DNA of 54,040 nt from NCBI RefSeq assembly GCF_009711935.1, contig NZ_VIKX01000020.1:1-54040 (forward strand), in the 5' to 3' direction. The position numbers and the translations under genes are program-made. The notes beneath the pieces were generated by a model. The model saw nothing but the letters and a program-made list of their open reading frames with translations, ran no database searches and was not told the origin of the DNA. The DNA comes from Dolichospermum sp. UHCC 0259 (GTDB taxonomy: Bacteria; Cyanobacteriota; Cyanobacteriia; Cyanobacteriales; Nostocaceae). Shown in pieces: positions 1 to 9,457 of this stretch (position 1 is the stretch's first letter; the number at the start of each line of letters is the position of its first letter).

Positions 1-109
1 AGATGCCTAGATATCTCTACCATTTTATCCTCTCTTTTAGAATGAAATAGCCCTGCGTTCTGAATTTCAAGAAGGTTCTCATGAACTAGGTAATTTAGTT
101 AATGATGCT

Positions 110-718
110 GTGTCTACGGTCATTGACAATTTACAAGAAAAAGGTATTGAAGTGAAAGAAGGTGTAGTAGCTTCAATTGAAGGAGCGATAGAAGCAATAA
201 ATCTGAAAAAACATTCAGATATTGTCAAAACTCAAGCTGAAATTAAGCAATTACAATCTCAATTGGATAGGGAAGAAGAAGAATTACAAGCAGAAATTGA
301 AGGAATTTTAACAAAGATAGTCGAAACAAGTCAAGATAAATCAGCAGACACAAAAATTGCCATTGATTCAGCAATTGATTCTATCAAAGATAGTGAAGAA
401 GTGGGATTATTAAAGAAACGCTATGCACAATTACAAGCACAGTCAGCAATTATCAGAGCAAATTTATCGGCACGTTATAGCGGAAGTGATCAAGAAGTAC
501 AAGATTATCTAAATGAAGCAAAACAATGGTGTGATAAATCCCATCCCAAGGCCGAATCTATCACAGCACAAGTAAAAGAAAGTTACTCACTTCTAGAAAA
601 AAAATTGACAGACGCAGGTGCAGTTATAGCGAAAAAAGAACGCCAATTAAAACAAACTTTACGTGAGTTACTATTAGCAACGGCTGATTTATTCAAAGAT
701 AAAGATATTCGTGCTTAG
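110..718 (+). CDS. Coiled-coil hypothetical protein, uncertain 5' end
   Basis: I do not recognise this protein. The 202-residue translation is charged and rich in Lys, Glu, Gln and Ala, lacks membrane segments and looks like long helices or coiled coil (for example around residues 40-70 and 140-195). The start is unclear: GTG at 110 is used here, but the same frame stays open back to position 41, just after a TAG at 38-40, and the extra codons (NEIALRSEFQEGSHELG) read like continuous protein. No ATG lies in that upstream stretch. It may use a rare start or be the 3' part of a broken gene. A perfect 14-bp palindrome follows at 742-774. Confidence 0.6.
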   Translation: MSTVIDNLQEKGIEVKEGVVASIEGAIEAINLKKHSDIVKTQAEIKQLQSQLDREEEELQAEIEGILTKIVETSQDKSADTKIAIDSAIDSIKDSEEVGLLKKRYAQLQAQSAIIRANLSARYSGSDQEVQDYLNEAKQWCDKSHPKAESITAQVKESYSLLEKKLTDAGAVIAKKERQLKQTLRELLLATADLFKDKDIRA

Positions 719-741
719 TGATTAATAAGTAACTATCCTTT

Positions 742-774
742 AGATCCCCGACTTCTTTGAGAAGTCGGGGATCT
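742..774. repeat. Palindromic repeat (AGATCCCCGACTTC family), copy 1
   Basis: This is a perfect inverted repeat with 14-bp arms (AGATCCCCGACTTC and its complement) and a TTTGA loop. It lies between two convergent genes, so it could act as a bidirectional terminator. Related copies are at 9308-9372 (split), 33199-33231 and 33878-33910, with a degenerate one near 1503-1530. Confidence 0.85.
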
Positions 775-784
775 TGTTAAATGC

Positions 785-976
785 TTAATAAGTACCTTCC
801 TCTCTATTAATATTTTCTTCATGCTTGACAATTACCCAAACGGCATGAATGCTACCAGGAAGCCAACCAAGCAGAGTCAGTAAAATGTTAATTAGCAAGG
901 TTGGACCAAAGCCAACGGTGAGAAAAACCCCCAAGGGAGGTAGAAATAAACCGATAAGTATACGCAGTAAGTTCAT
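785..976 (-). CDS. YqaE/Pmp3-family small membrane protein
   Basis: This 63-residue protein has two hydrophobic helices separated by a short loop. The pattern LPPLGVFL near the N-terminus followed by LINILLTLLGWLPGSIHAVWVI is typical of the Pmp3/YqaE (UPF0057) family. Members are small inner-membrane proteins linked to membrane potential and salt or cold stress; their exact activity is not established. Its length matches the family. It is followed by the converging gene at 110-718 and lies 31 bp downstream of another small membrane protein gene on the same strand, so the two may be cotranscribed. Confidence 0.85.
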   Translation of the reverse strand: MNLLRILIGLFLPPLGVFLTVGFGPTLLINILLTLLGWLPGSIHAVWVIVKHEENINREEGTY

Positions 977-1007
977 GGATATTTCCTAGTTTTAAAGTTG
1001 GGTTGAC

Positions 1008-1376
1008 TTATTGACTATCTTGTAATTCAAAGCCTTTTTCTGCGAAGTATTTACTGAGAAAGGTATTAGCTAAAGAGAGAACTACAGGACCGATAATAAA
1101 GGCGATAAATCCTTGAACTTGAAAACCTGGAACTAAAACTGATGCTAACCAAAAGCAGATTCCGTTAACAATTAGGGAAAAGCCACCTAATGTGAGATAT
1201 GTTAAAGGTAAAGACAAAATATTAATGGTTGGTTTAACTCCACTATTAATTAAACCAATCACAACGGCAGCAATTAAAGCTGCGGGAAAATTAGCAATAT
1301 CCACACCGGGAACAACTAAATCAACAATCAGCAAACTCAAAGCTGTGGCGAGTGCAATGAAAAAATATGACAACAT
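1008..1376 (-). CDS. Phage-holin-superfamily-IV-like membrane protein
   Basis: This 122-residue protein has four predicted membrane segments. The sequence features (NSGVKPTINILSLPLTYLTLG and LVNGICFWLASVLVPGF) match the family often annotated as mycobacterial-type 4-TM phage holin, which is widespread in chromosomes and not phage-specific. Its function in cyanobacteria is unknown. No lysis gene or prophage lies nearby, so a holin role is not supported by context. It probably shares a transcript with the Pmp3-like gene downstream on the minus strand. Confidence 0.75.
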   Translation of the reverse strand: MLSYFFIALATALSLLIVDLVVPGVDIANFPAALIAAVVIGLINSGVKPTINILSLPLTYLTLGGFSLIVNGICFWLASVLVPGFQVQGFIAFIIGPVVLSLANTFLSKYFAEKGFELQDSQ

Positions 1377-1786
1377 TTTTTACCTCAGTAACAGCAATAT
1401 CAGTGCTAATTACCATTGTCAAAGATAGATTAATATTTCACATCTTTTCTTAGATATAATCTTGATCTATCTTAGGTTAGATTAAATAACAAATTTTCAG
1501 TAAGATACCCGACTTCTCTAAGAAATTAGAGTATAACCAAAAAACCTAATATTAAGTATTGCCAGCATTTTCCTCGCATTTCTTATCCAAATTAAAAACA
1601 TAACAGCTTAATGTTTTTCTACTAAAAATACTCTTGTAGAACTGGGTAAAGACAAGGCTTCTTGAATTAATTCTTCACTGATGTGTAGTTGATGTTAAAA
1701 AAGTAACTCTAAAAAGTCTCCTATTGCCTAGCTTCATGGGTTAATTTACAGCTTAAATAGAATATCGCTGAAAACAACTTTTTAAA
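1377..1786. other. Intergenic region without a supported gene
   Basis: This 410-bp AT-rich stretch separates the divergent holin-like gene and the DUF2887-type gene and should hold both promoters. A degenerate copy of the GATCCCCGACTTCTT palindrome is visible near 1503-1530. I see no other gene, RNA or clear operator. Confidence 0.5.
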
Positions 1787-2593
1787 ATGAAAACAGACAG
1801 CATATTTTACCGATTATTTCAAGAAATACCTAGCATATTTTTTGAACTGATTGGTAACTCTCCCCAACTAGCAGAACTTTATCAATTTTCATCAGTTGAA
1901 GTCAAACAAACAGCCTTGAGAATAGATGGAGTTTTCTTACCTAACCAAAATACAGATAACCCCATCTACTTTTTAGAGGTACAATTTCAATTAGATACGG
2001 ATCTCTACCATAGACTTTTTAGCGAAATATTTCTTTACATCCGCCAAAACAAACCCAAAAATCATTGGAATGCTGTAGTTATCTATCCAACCCGCAGCAT
2101 AGATACACAAGATATTCAGCATTATCAGGAGTTTTTCACCAGTCAACGAGTCAGAGTTATTTATCTCGATGAATTAGAAGAAACAACATCTTTACCCATT
2201 GGTATTGCTACAATAAAACTAATCATCGCTAACGCAGATAATTCCATTACCCAAGCCAGAGAATTAATCACTAGAACTAAACAAGAGATAGATTCTCAAT
2301 TTCAACAGCAACAAGTATTACAAATCATCGAGACAATTTTAATTTACAAGTTTCCAAGAATGAATAGGGAGGAAATAGAAGCTATGTTTGGATTAAGTGA
2401 GTTAAAACAAACCCGATTTTATCAAGAAGCAAAAGAAGAGGGAAAGGAAGAAGGTGAACGCAAAGCCAAGTTAGACGCAGTTCCTGGTTTGATAGCATTG
2501 GGTTTAACCAGAGAACAAATTGCACAAGTTTTAAATTTAAGTTTGGCAGAAATTAGCGAGATTATTCAACAACAGAATACAAAAGATAGGTAA
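1787..2593 (+). CDS. DUF2887 / Rpn-like PD-(D/E)XK nuclease-family protein
   Basis: The 268-residue protein begins MKTDSIFYRLFQEIP and carries RIDGVFLP and YFLEVQFQ. D47 and E64-x-Q66 form a PD-(D/E)XK-like catalytic signature, as in the DUF2887 and Rpn/transposase_31 families abundant in cyanobacteria. Residues 215-235 form a charged KEEGKEEGERKAK helix, followed by a short helical tail (LTREQIAQVLNLS) common in this family. Rpn proteins are recombination-promoting nucleases; the role of DUF2887 members is unproven. It is probably monocistronic. Confidence 0.75.
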   Translation: MKTDSIFYRLFQEIPSIFFELIGNSPQLAELYQFSSVEVKQTALRIDGVFLPNQNTDNPIYFLEVQFQLDTDLYHRLFSEIFLYIRQNKPKNHWNAVVIYPTRSIDTQDIQHYQEFFTSQRVRVIYLDELEETTSLPIGIATIKLIIANADNSITQARELITRTKQEIDSQFQQQQVLQIIETILIYKFPRMNREEIEAMFGLSELKQTRFYQEAKEEGKEEGERKAKLDAVPGLIALGLTREQIAQVLNLSLAEISEIIQQQNTKDR

Positions 2594-2758
2594 ACATTTG
2601 GTGATTTGTGATCAAATCTCTGGTTTTCATCCTTTAATCCTGCATATCCTGTATCTCTTACGGGAGGTGTTAGCCACTTCTGACAATTTATCTAACTAGC
2701 AACTTGGGTTAAATATAGTAATTGTTGGTTGAGTGATATACAAGAACCCCACCCCCAA

Positions 2759-2784
2759 CCCCCTCCCCGCAAGCGAAGAGGGGG
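2759..2784. terminator. Hairpin between convergent genes (possible bidirectional terminator)
   Basis: CCCCCTC at 2759-2765 pairs with GAGGGGG at 2778-2784, enclosing CCCGCAAGCGAA. It lies between the convergent DUF2887-type gene and tex, next to a run of CCCCACCCCCAACCCC. The stretch looks like a dispersed cyanobacterial repeat that may double as a terminator. Confidence 0.5.
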
Positions 2785-2818
2785 CTATGATTTAACATAA
2801 CAAGTTAGGAAGAGGTAA

Positions 2819-4978
2819 TTATTGTTTGATTCCTTTCATTGATAAACTTATGCGTTTTAGTTTTTCGTTGATTTCTAAAACCTGTATTTTGACAACTTGT
2901 CCAACTTTGACGATTTTTTTTGGATCATCTACAAATCTATCAGCAAGTTGGGAAATATGCACTAAACCATCTTGGTGAACTCCAATATCAACGAAAGCAC
3001 CGAAGTTAGCAACATTAGTAATAATTCCTTCCAGTTGCATTCCTACGGTTAAATCTTTAATTTCTTTGATTCCTTCTTTAAAGGTAGCATATTTAAATTC
3101 AGCGCGAGGATCTCTGCCTGGTTTTTCTAATTCGCTGAGAATGTCGCGCAGAGTTGGTTCTCCAATGGTGTCGGTAACGTATTTTTTGATGTTGGCTTTT
3201 TTGAGTTTTTCTGCAACTTGTGTAACTTGATTTAAGGATACTCCTAAATCAGCCGCAATAGATTGTACCAGGGCGTAACTTTCTGGATGAACTGCGGTAT
3301 TATCTAAGGGGTTTTCACCACCACGAATTCTTAAAAAACCTGCTGCTTGTTCAAAGGCTTTGGGACCAAGTTTGGCTACTTTTAAGAGTTGACGACGATT
3401 TTTAAATGCGCCATTTTGGTTGCGATAGGCAATAATATTATTGGCTATGGTGGGGGTAATTCCCGAAACAAAGGTGAGAAGTTCTTTGGAAGCAGTATTT
3501 AAGTCTACACCCACATAGTTAACGCAACTTTCGACGGTTTCATCTAATTTCTTTTTCAGCAATTTTTGATCAACGTCATGTTGATATTGTCCAACACCAA
3601 TTGATTTAGGATCTATTTTAACTAATTCCGCTAAAGGATCTTGTAATCTCCTCCCAATACTAATTGCACCCCGCACGGTGATATCTAAATCGGGAAATTC
3701 TTCTCTGGCTACTTCGCTGGCAGAATATATAGATGCACCAGATTCATTTACCATAACTTTAACTGGTTTGTGGGCTATATTTGGTAATATTTCGGCAACA
3801 AATTCTTCTGTTTCTCGTGACGCTGTACCGTTACCAATAGCGATTAATTGAATTTGGTATTTTTCCAGTAATTTCTTAATAGTTTGGGCGGCTTTTTGAC
3901 GTTGTTCGGCTGCTTGGTGAGGAAACACCGCTTGATATTCTAAAAATTGCCCAGTTTCATCTAGTATAGCGACTTTGCATCCGGTTCTAAAACCTGGATC
4001 TATGGCCATTGTGGGCTTCATTCCTGCGGGTGCTGATAGCAGTAATTCTCGCAAATTTGTTTCAAAGGTTTTGATTGATTCTATGTCAGCAAAGGTTTTT
4101 TTCTCGTTAGTTACTTCGCTAATTAAGGAAGTTTTCATCAAGCGGTTAAAACTGTCTTTTAACATGACTTGATAAAAGTCGCGCACGTTACGAACTTTAG
4201 TTTTTATTTCTTGTGATTCCAAATAACCCAAGACAAAATCTTCGTCAAAAGCTACTTCAAAACTTAATATTTTTTCATCTTCTCCTCGACATAAAGCTAA
4301 CAGATTATGAGGGGCAATATTTCTGACTTTGATTTGATAATTGCGGTACATTTCAAATTTTGTTGTCCCTTCGGGATGTTCATCTTTAATCCGAGAAATA
4401 AACATCCCATTTTCTAAAAGATATTCTCGGATATATGCGCGTAATTCTGCTTTATCTGCCACTTCTTCAGCTAAAATATCAGATGCACCTTTTAAAGCTT
4501 CATCTGCGCTTTTTACTCCCAAGGTTTCTGAAATATATTTTGCTGATTCTTCCTCTAAAGATGCAGAAATACCATTTTTGACATTTAGGGATTTAATAAA
4601 TATAGCCAATGCTTCTAACCCCTTTTCTCTGGCAATGGTAGCACGAGTCCGACGTTTGGGACGATAGGGTAAATATAAATCCTCAAGTTCGGTTTTTTGG
4701 AGACAGGATGCTATTTTTGCTTGTAGTTCTGGGGTAAGTTTATCTTGTTGAGCGATCGCACTCACAATCACTTTTTTTCTGTCTTCTAATTCCGTTAAGT
4801 AATTATGTCTATCTTGTAAATCCCGTAATTGCACCTCATCCATTTCATCTGTTCGTTCTTTACGATAACGCGCAATAAAAGGGATTGTCGCCCCTTCTGC
4901 TAAAAGTTCCAGCGCATTTTGTACCTGCTGGGGTTTAAGTTGTAGTTCAGTTGCGAGGAGTTGGGAAATGTTCAACAT
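2819..4978 (-). CDS. tex: Tex family RNA-binding protein
   Basis: This 719-residue cytoplasmic protein has the Tex layout: an N-terminal helical Tex domain with the conserved GATIPFIARYRKE start, a YqgF/RNase H-like domain around residues 320-450 (AIDPGFRTGCKVAI), helix-hairpin-helix repeats around 495-565 (LNTASKELLTFVSG), and a C-terminal S1 domain at about 645-717 (GIITNVANFGAFVDIG). Tex proteins bind nucleic acid and act on transcription and ribosome-associated RNA; the homologue Spt6 is a transcription elongation factor. Length and domain order are complete. It stands alone on the minus strand. Confidence 0.95.
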   Translation of the reverse strand: MLNISQLLATELQLKPQQVQNALELLAEGATIPFIARYRKERTDEMDEVQLRDLQDRHNYLTELEDRKKVIVSAIAQQDKLTPELQAKIASCLQKTELEDLYLPYRPKRRTRATIAREKGLEALAIFIKSLNVKNGISASLEEESAKYISETLGVKSADEALKGASDILAEEVADKAELRAYIREYLLENGMFISRIKDEHPEGTTKFEMYRNYQIKVRNIAPHNLLALCRGEDEKILSFEVAFDEDFVLGYLESQEIKTKVRNVRDFYQVMLKDSFNRLMKTSLISEVTNEKKTFADIESIKTFETNLRELLLSAPAGMKPTMAIDPGFRTGCKVAILDETGQFLEYQAVFPHQAAEQRQKAAQTIKKLLEKYQIQLIAIGNGTASRETEEFVAEILPNIAHKPVKVMVNESGASIYSASEVAREEFPDLDITVRGAISIGRRLQDPLAELVKIDPKSIGVGQYQHDVDQKLLKKKLDETVESCVNYVGVDLNTASKELLTFVSGITPTIANNIIAYRNQNGAFKNRRQLLKVAKLGPKAFEQAAGFLRIRGGENPLDNTAVHPESYALVQSIAADLGVSLNQVTQVAEKLKKANIKKYVTDTIGEPTLRDILSELEKPGRDPRAEFKYATFKEGIKEIKDLTVGMQLEGIITNVANFGAFVDIGVHQDGLVHISQLADRFVDDPKKIVKVGQVVKIQVLEINEKLKRISLSMKGIKQ

Positions 4979-5198
4979 CGGGTATTTAAATTAAAAGTGT
5001 TAAATGAATTCCAGCACGAATAGATAGTGTTAGTTCAATGTACCAAATAATGGCACCATTTGAAAATAGCCACACCATAGCTTTTCTATAAAGTTGTTGC
5101 TATTGTCCTTTGCTTAAGTATATTATTAATAACGTTCCCGAATCTGGTTTCAACCTACTGGTATTAAACAGTAGTTCGTAGTTTGGAGATTAGTAAAA

Positions 5199-5411
5199 AT
5201 GCCTTTGTTTTTCTTAATGACATTAATTACAGGTGTAATGACTGGCTATCTCTTCAAAAGAAATGATGATGAAATCACTAATATTGCAGGTGTTTTCACA
5301 GCCGTCATTTTTATTGTAAGTTTAATATTAGCACCTTGGCCAATTCAGTTTGGTTTGTTAATGTTTGTGGTCATTGTCAGTAACAAATTACTGAAGAAAA
5401 ATTGGTTTTAA
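5199..5411 (+). CDS. Small hypothetical membrane protein
   Basis: The 70-residue product has two or three hydrophobic segments (residues 1-18, 27-45 and 48-62) and a basic C-terminus (KLLKKNWF). I do not recognise a family. The ATG follows GGAG with suitable spacing (TTTGGAGATTAGTAAAA). It is isolated between divergent tex and the minus-strand DUF4276/ATPase operon, so context gives no function. Confidence 0.55.
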   Translation: MPLFFLMTLITGVMTGYLFKRNDDEITNIAGVFTAVIFIVSLILAPWPIQFGLLMFVVIVSNKLLKKNWF

Positions 5412-5596
5412 GCCAATTCTTTAAGGATTTTCGCAATTTTGAGCCATAATCTAATATAAGTCGGCGATTATCCACCCTCTGTCAAAAATAATTAGTGAGG
5501 GGAATGAGGGTGTTGATAGTTGGATAAAAGCTGGAATAGCTGAAACTAGATAATTCAGTTAGAGCTAAAAACTTTTATTTTTTACATAAATCACCA

Positions 5597-6337
5597 CTAA
5601 TTAATATCATCTAGCAATACCTGTTTAGTATCATCTACTAATTGTTGTAAACATTTCGCAAATTCTGATAATGATTTATTTCTTCTCAGAGTTTGATAAT
5701 CAATTTTAATATATTCTGCTATTTTAGATGATTGACTTTCTTCATATTCCCGTTCTTTCAAATTTTTGGGTTTATCTTGGAGATTCGGATTATGCTTAAT
5801 TAGGATTTCGCGTGATAACTTTACTAAACATTCCTTGACACCCCTTCCACCTGACTCAGCTTCTGCTATTAAATCTGTTTGCCCACGTTGTTTACTTTTA
5901 GCAAATTTTATCCATTCTGGATGATTTCGATGATCAGCATTTTTTGTAAAAAAGCAGCATATACCCAAATAATCAACTAATAACCAAGCCTCCAATTCTT
6001 GAATCATCGGAAAATATTTCACTCTTCCTTCAGACAATTTAACAACTTCTTCAATTCGATTAACCAGAGAATTTTTTTCCTTGCGTCTTTGGTTTTGCGA
6101 TTCTATCCCATCAGAATCTAGCAGAAAGATGACTAAATCATCATTTTTTAAGTAAATATTAACTGCTTTCTTTAAACCATCTTGATTTTTTGAATGTATG
6201 GCTCTATTAAAACCTTGTTTATCAGCAAGTTGGATGGTTATACTACTACCATAAAGCGAGACTATTTTGTTAGCAATACAGGCTACTGCTTTACTATCAT
6301 GATCAGATTCCGGCACCCAAAGACGAACACTAAGCAT
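5597..6337 (-). CDS. DUF4276-family (TOPRIM-like) protein, partner of ATPase
   Basis: This product of about 246 residues has VPESDHDS near the N-terminus (E10, D12), an LLDSDG strand end (D74, D76) and QELEAWLLVD (about residues 113-122). This is the pattern of DUF4276, a family related to TOPRIM nucleases. A frame-extending TTG lies at 6361 inside the ATPase gene, but the ATG at 6337, one base after the ATPase stop codon, is the better start and keeps the conserved N-terminus. The tight coupling to the AAA-type ATPase gene suggests one functional unit, probably an ATPase-nuclease defence module of the OLD/PARIS/RloA-RloB kind. The exact subtype is inference. Confidence 0.75.
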   Translation of the reverse strand: MLSVRLWVPESDHDSKAVACIANKIVSLYGSSITIQLADKQGFNRAIHSKNQDGLKKAVNIYLKNDDLVIFLLDSDGIESQNQRRKEKNSLVNRIEEVVKLSEGRVKYFPMIQELEAWLLVDYLGICCFFTKNADHRNHPEWIKFAKSKQRGQTDLIAEAESGGRGVKECLVKLSREILIKHNPNLQDKPKNLKEREYEESQSSKIAEYIKIDYQTLRRNKSLSEFAKCLQQLVDDTKQVLLDDIN

Positions 6338-6338
6338 A

Positions 6339-7520
6339 TTAACCAGCAACAATTCCTTCAAGTAAGTGACTATGATAAATTGCGCTACCTAATCCAAAAT
6401 CATTAATCCAATCGGAAAAATCATCTCGGTTTTCTGCTAATTTATCAAGTAGACAAGCTTTAGTTCCTATTTCTCCTTTCTGATTCAAAAGAACTACCGA
6501 AATGTCAGATGATATTTCTTCAGTAGAAAAACAATCTAATAATTGAGAACTATGGGTTGTAAAAATCACCTGTGTTCTGTTGGATAGCCTTTTGATCATA
6601 TCAGCAATATCTTGTAAAATACCAGGATGAAAATTTCTCTCAGGTTCTTCAATACCAATGAGAGTTGGAACCTCAGATTGATAAAGCATGATAAAATAAG
6701 CCATTAATCTCAGCGTACCATCTGACATATTAGATAAGGCTATTTTTTTACCATCTTCTTCAATAACTTGAATAAGTGGTTCTACATCTTGAACTAAATC
6801 TAACTTAATCTTCAGACAGTCATACAGTTCTTGACTTACTTCACGAAACTTATTTTCATCACGTCTAGCCCAATATTTTAAAACTTCTTCAGCTTGACTA
6901 GCATTAGTATCAAGACTAGGTATTTTTTCATCATTTTGTAAATATTTATAATTATAGTTATAGATTATATGTACTCCAGAATTAAATCTGATGCTATCAG
7001 GATCTATATCATAAAATTTCCAATTTTTTATATAGCTTGCCAATTTCTTTGTAATCGGTTTATGACCATATTTACCTACATCTGCTAATGTGAGTCCATC
7101 ACCCTCAGAAGATTGGTATGTTTGAGGATTTTCGTCATTTTCATCCTTAACTATTCCTTGACCATTAATAATATTAATTACTTCAACTTCATTAACTAAG
7201 AGATACTCTTTATCAAGAAAAGTATTATTTTCACTGATACTAACTGCAATAATATATTCTGCTTTATTATTGTCATCATCTTCTATATTAATTTGATAAA
7301 ATAACTCTTTTTGCCCCACTCTTAGGATTCTATCCATTCTTTCAACTGGGGGTAATGTTTGATTCATCAAAAGCTCATTAAGAAAGCCTAATGCTGCTAA
7401 AGAATTTGATTTACCACTAGCATTAGCTCCTACCAAAATTGTTAGATCTCTAAAATTTAAATCCACATCTCCTAAGCTTTTAAAATTTTTAATTTTTGCG
7501 GATATGAGTTTAAGAGTCAT
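6339..7520 (-). CDS. AAA_21/OLD-like ABC-type ATPase
   Basis: This 393-residue SMC/ABC-like ATPase has Walker A GANASGKS at residues 31-38, an ABC-signature-like segment LSNMSDGTLRLM at about 262-273, Walker B LIGIEEPE at 287-294 and a TTHSS switch at 321-325. The N-terminus (ISAKIKNFKSL) is typical of AAA_21/RecF-like defence ATPases. It is the first gene of a two-gene operon; the downstream DUF4276 gene begins one base after its stop codon. Related pairs sense phage and activate a nuclease partner. No other gene appears needed, but whether this pair defends against phage is inferred from family and context. Confidence 0.85.
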   Translation of the reverse strand: MTLKLISAKIKNFKSLGDVDLNFRDLTILVGANASGKSNSLAALGFLNELLMNQTLPPVERMDRILRVGQKELFYQINIEDDDNNKAEYIIAVSISENNTFLDKEYLLVNEVEVINIINGQGIVKDENDENPQTYQSSEGDGLTLADVGKYGHKPITKKLASYIKNWKFYDIDPDSIRFNSGVHIIYNYNYKYLQNDEKIPSLDTNASQAEEVLKYWARRDENKFREVSQELYDCLKIKLDLVQDVEPLIQVIEEDGKKIALSNMSDGTLRLMAYFIMLYQSEVPTLIGIEEPERNFHPGILQDIADMIKRLSNRTQVIFTTHSSQLLDCFSTEEISSDISVVLLNQKGEIGTKACLLDKLAENRDDFSDWINDFGLGSAIYHSHLLEGIVAG

Positions 7521-7820
7521 AAATATCTCCAGTATATTAGTTAGTCCGGTAACTACACCATTATTTTAAATATAAAGTCACAAAAAGTGAGAATTAACTA
7601 TGGTTTTATAGCAATACTCCAACCCAACGTTAACATAAAACCGAAATTAGATAACATAATTATCTTGATTAGAATCTCAACTTATCTCATTTTGAAAGAC
7701 AATATGGCGGAAAACCCTACAGCCTAACTGCCAACAACGGCTTTCACAGATTTGTTAGACTGAACACACCAGAATTTTTTCAGTCACATCTGTAGATAAC
7801 GCCAGCAGACGAGGCACTTC
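7521..7820. other. Divergent intergenic region
   Basis: These 300 bp lie between the divergent ATPase gene and tldD and must hold both promoters. I see no ORF with protein-like composition, no repeat family member and no convincing operator. Confidence 0.5.
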
Positions 7821-9293
7821 ATGCTTACAAATACCCTACTTCTCTCAAATCAACTTCCCAGTTTACAATACTCATCCACCACAGAACGCTTCGATGACAC
7901 TTGGGAAGCCCCTCTGGCAACCCTTTTGGGACTAGGACGCGCCGCTGGGGCAGATTTTGTAGAATACTTCTTAGAACGCCGCAACTACATCAGTTGTTTA
8001 GCCGAAGAAGACACTATCACCAGCATTTCCCCCAGTTTATCAACCGGTGCAGGAGTGCGAGTATTTCGTGGCAAAGCTGACTGCTACGTTAGCACCAACA
8101 ACCTTACATTTGCCGGTTTAAAAGCCGCTTTAGAAAAAGCTCTTTCCATTTTAGGCTTACAACTACCTGGACCCAATGGTTTCATCCCCGAAATCAACCT
8201 AGAATTACTCAGAGACTACGCCACCAAACGCGGTAAAGACGGTTGGCTGCCTTTGTGTAGTTCTATCCGCGAAATGGGAGAAGTCCTCCTTGATGGTACA
8301 GCCCAACTTAACAAAAAAGCTACCCACGTCCAATCTCGCCGCGCTTCCTACTTCCGTGACTGGCAAGAAGTATTAGTTGCTGCCAGTGACGGCACATTTG
8401 CCCGTGATATCCGCCTCACCCAGTCTGTCGGTTTTAACCTCCTTTGTGCAGACGGTGCGAACCGTTCCTCCATTGGTGAACGGGCAGGTAACACCAGTGA
8501 CGCAAACTTCTTGAGAACCTGGGATTATCAACAAGCCTCCGAACAAATCGCTGAATCAGCCGGTAAAATGCTTTACGCAGATTACGTAGAATCAGGAACT
8601 TACCCCATTATCATGGCCAATCATTTTGGCGGCGTAATTTTCCATGAAGCTTGCGGACACCTTTTAGAAACCACCCAAATTGAACGCCAAACTACACCAT
8701 TTGCGGATAAAAAAGGTGAAAAAATCGCCCACGAAAGCCTCACCGCTTGGGACGAAGGCAGGGCTGATAATGCCTTTGGCACAATTGATATGGACGATGA
8801 AGGAATGCCCGCCCAAAGAACATTATTAATTGAAAAAGGCATCCTCAAAAACTTCCTCGCTGATAGAACCGGTTCTGTGCGGACAGGACACCCCAGAACA
8901 GGCAGTGGCCGCCGTCAAAATTACACCTATGCTGCCGCTAGTCGGATGCGAAATACATATATTGATTGCGGTGAACACACCACAGAAGACCTATTTGCCT
9001 CCGTTGATAAAGGTATTTACTGTAAGAAAATGGGTGGCGGAAGTGTAGGTACAACAGGTCAATTTAACTTTAGCGTTGACGAAGCTTATTTAATAGAAAA
9101 TGGCAAAATTACCAAACCATTAAAAGGTGCTACCCTCATCGGTGAAGCTAAGGAAATCATGAATAAAATTTCCCTATGTTCTCAAGATTTAGAACTAGCT
9201 CCCGGCTTTTGTGGTTCTGTTAGTGGCAGCATTTACACCACAGTTGGACAACCTCATATCAAAGTTGATTCCATCACAGTTGGCGGAAGATAG
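7821..9293 (+). CDS. tldD: TldD metallopeptidase subunit
   Basis: The 490-residue protein matches TldD in length and carries the zinc motif HEACGH at residues 275-280 (H275, E276, H280) in the context [14 protein letters not shown], plus the glycine-rich [13 protein letters not shown] segment near the C-terminus. TldD forms a heterodimer with TldE/PmbA that degrades unfolded peptides and trims some ribosomal peptide precursors; TldD carries the active site. The partner gene follows on the same strand after a 164-bp gap that holds a split palindromic repeat. Confidence 0.93.
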   Translation: MLTNTLLLSNQLPSLQYSSTTERFDDTWEAPLATLLGLGRAAGADFVEYFLERRNYISCLAEEDTITSISPSLSTGAGVRVFRGKADCYVSTNNLTFAGLKAALEKALSILGLQLPGPNGFIPEINLELLRDYATKRGKDGWLPLCSSIREMGEVLLDGTAQLNKKATHVQSRRASYFRDWQEVLVAASDGTFARDIRLTQSVGFNLLCADGANRSSIGERAGNTSDANFLRTWDYQQASEQIAESAGKMLYADYVESGTYPIIMANHFGGVIFHEACGHLLETTQIERQTTPFADKKGEKIAHESLTAWDEGRADNAFGTIDMDDEGMPAQRTLLIEKGILKNFLADRTGSVRTGHPRTGSGRRQNYTYAAASRMRNTYIDCGEHTTEDLFASVDKGIYCKKMGGGSVGTTGQFNFSVDEAYLIENGKITKPLKGATLIGEAKEIMNKISLCSQDLELAPGFCGSVSGSIYTTVGQPHIKVDSITVGGR

Positions 9294-9307
9294 ATGAACA
9301 TAGCATA

Positions 9308-9372
9308 AGATCCCCGACTTCTTTTTTACTTCTTTAAATAAATTATGAATTGATCCAAGAAGTCGGGGATCT
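9308..9372. repeat. Split copy of the AGATCCCCGACTTC palindrome
   Basis: The left arm (AGATCCCCGACTTCTT, 9308-9323) and right arm (AAGAAGTCGGGGATCT, 9357-9372) match copies elsewhere in the window, but here they are separated by about 33 bp of AT-rich sequence instead of a short loop. It lies between tldD and tldE. A further short repeat (TCTGCGTTCATCCGCG type) follows at about 9405-9436. Confidence 0.75.
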
Positions 9373-9457
9373 GGAACTTACGAAAACAGATAAACCATCC
9401 ATATTATCCGCGTTTATCTGCGTTCATCCGCGTTCAAAATTCAAAAATTAATTCATC

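Noticed and set aside
1008-1376. Holin-like gene as evidence for a prophage
   Set aside because: No lysin, capsid, terminase or integrase gene nearby; this family is common as a chromosomal membrane protein.
8621-8848. Reverse-strand frame inside tldD
   Set aside because: It is a shadow of the conserved tldD coding sequence, which carries the catalytic HEACGH motif in the forward frame.
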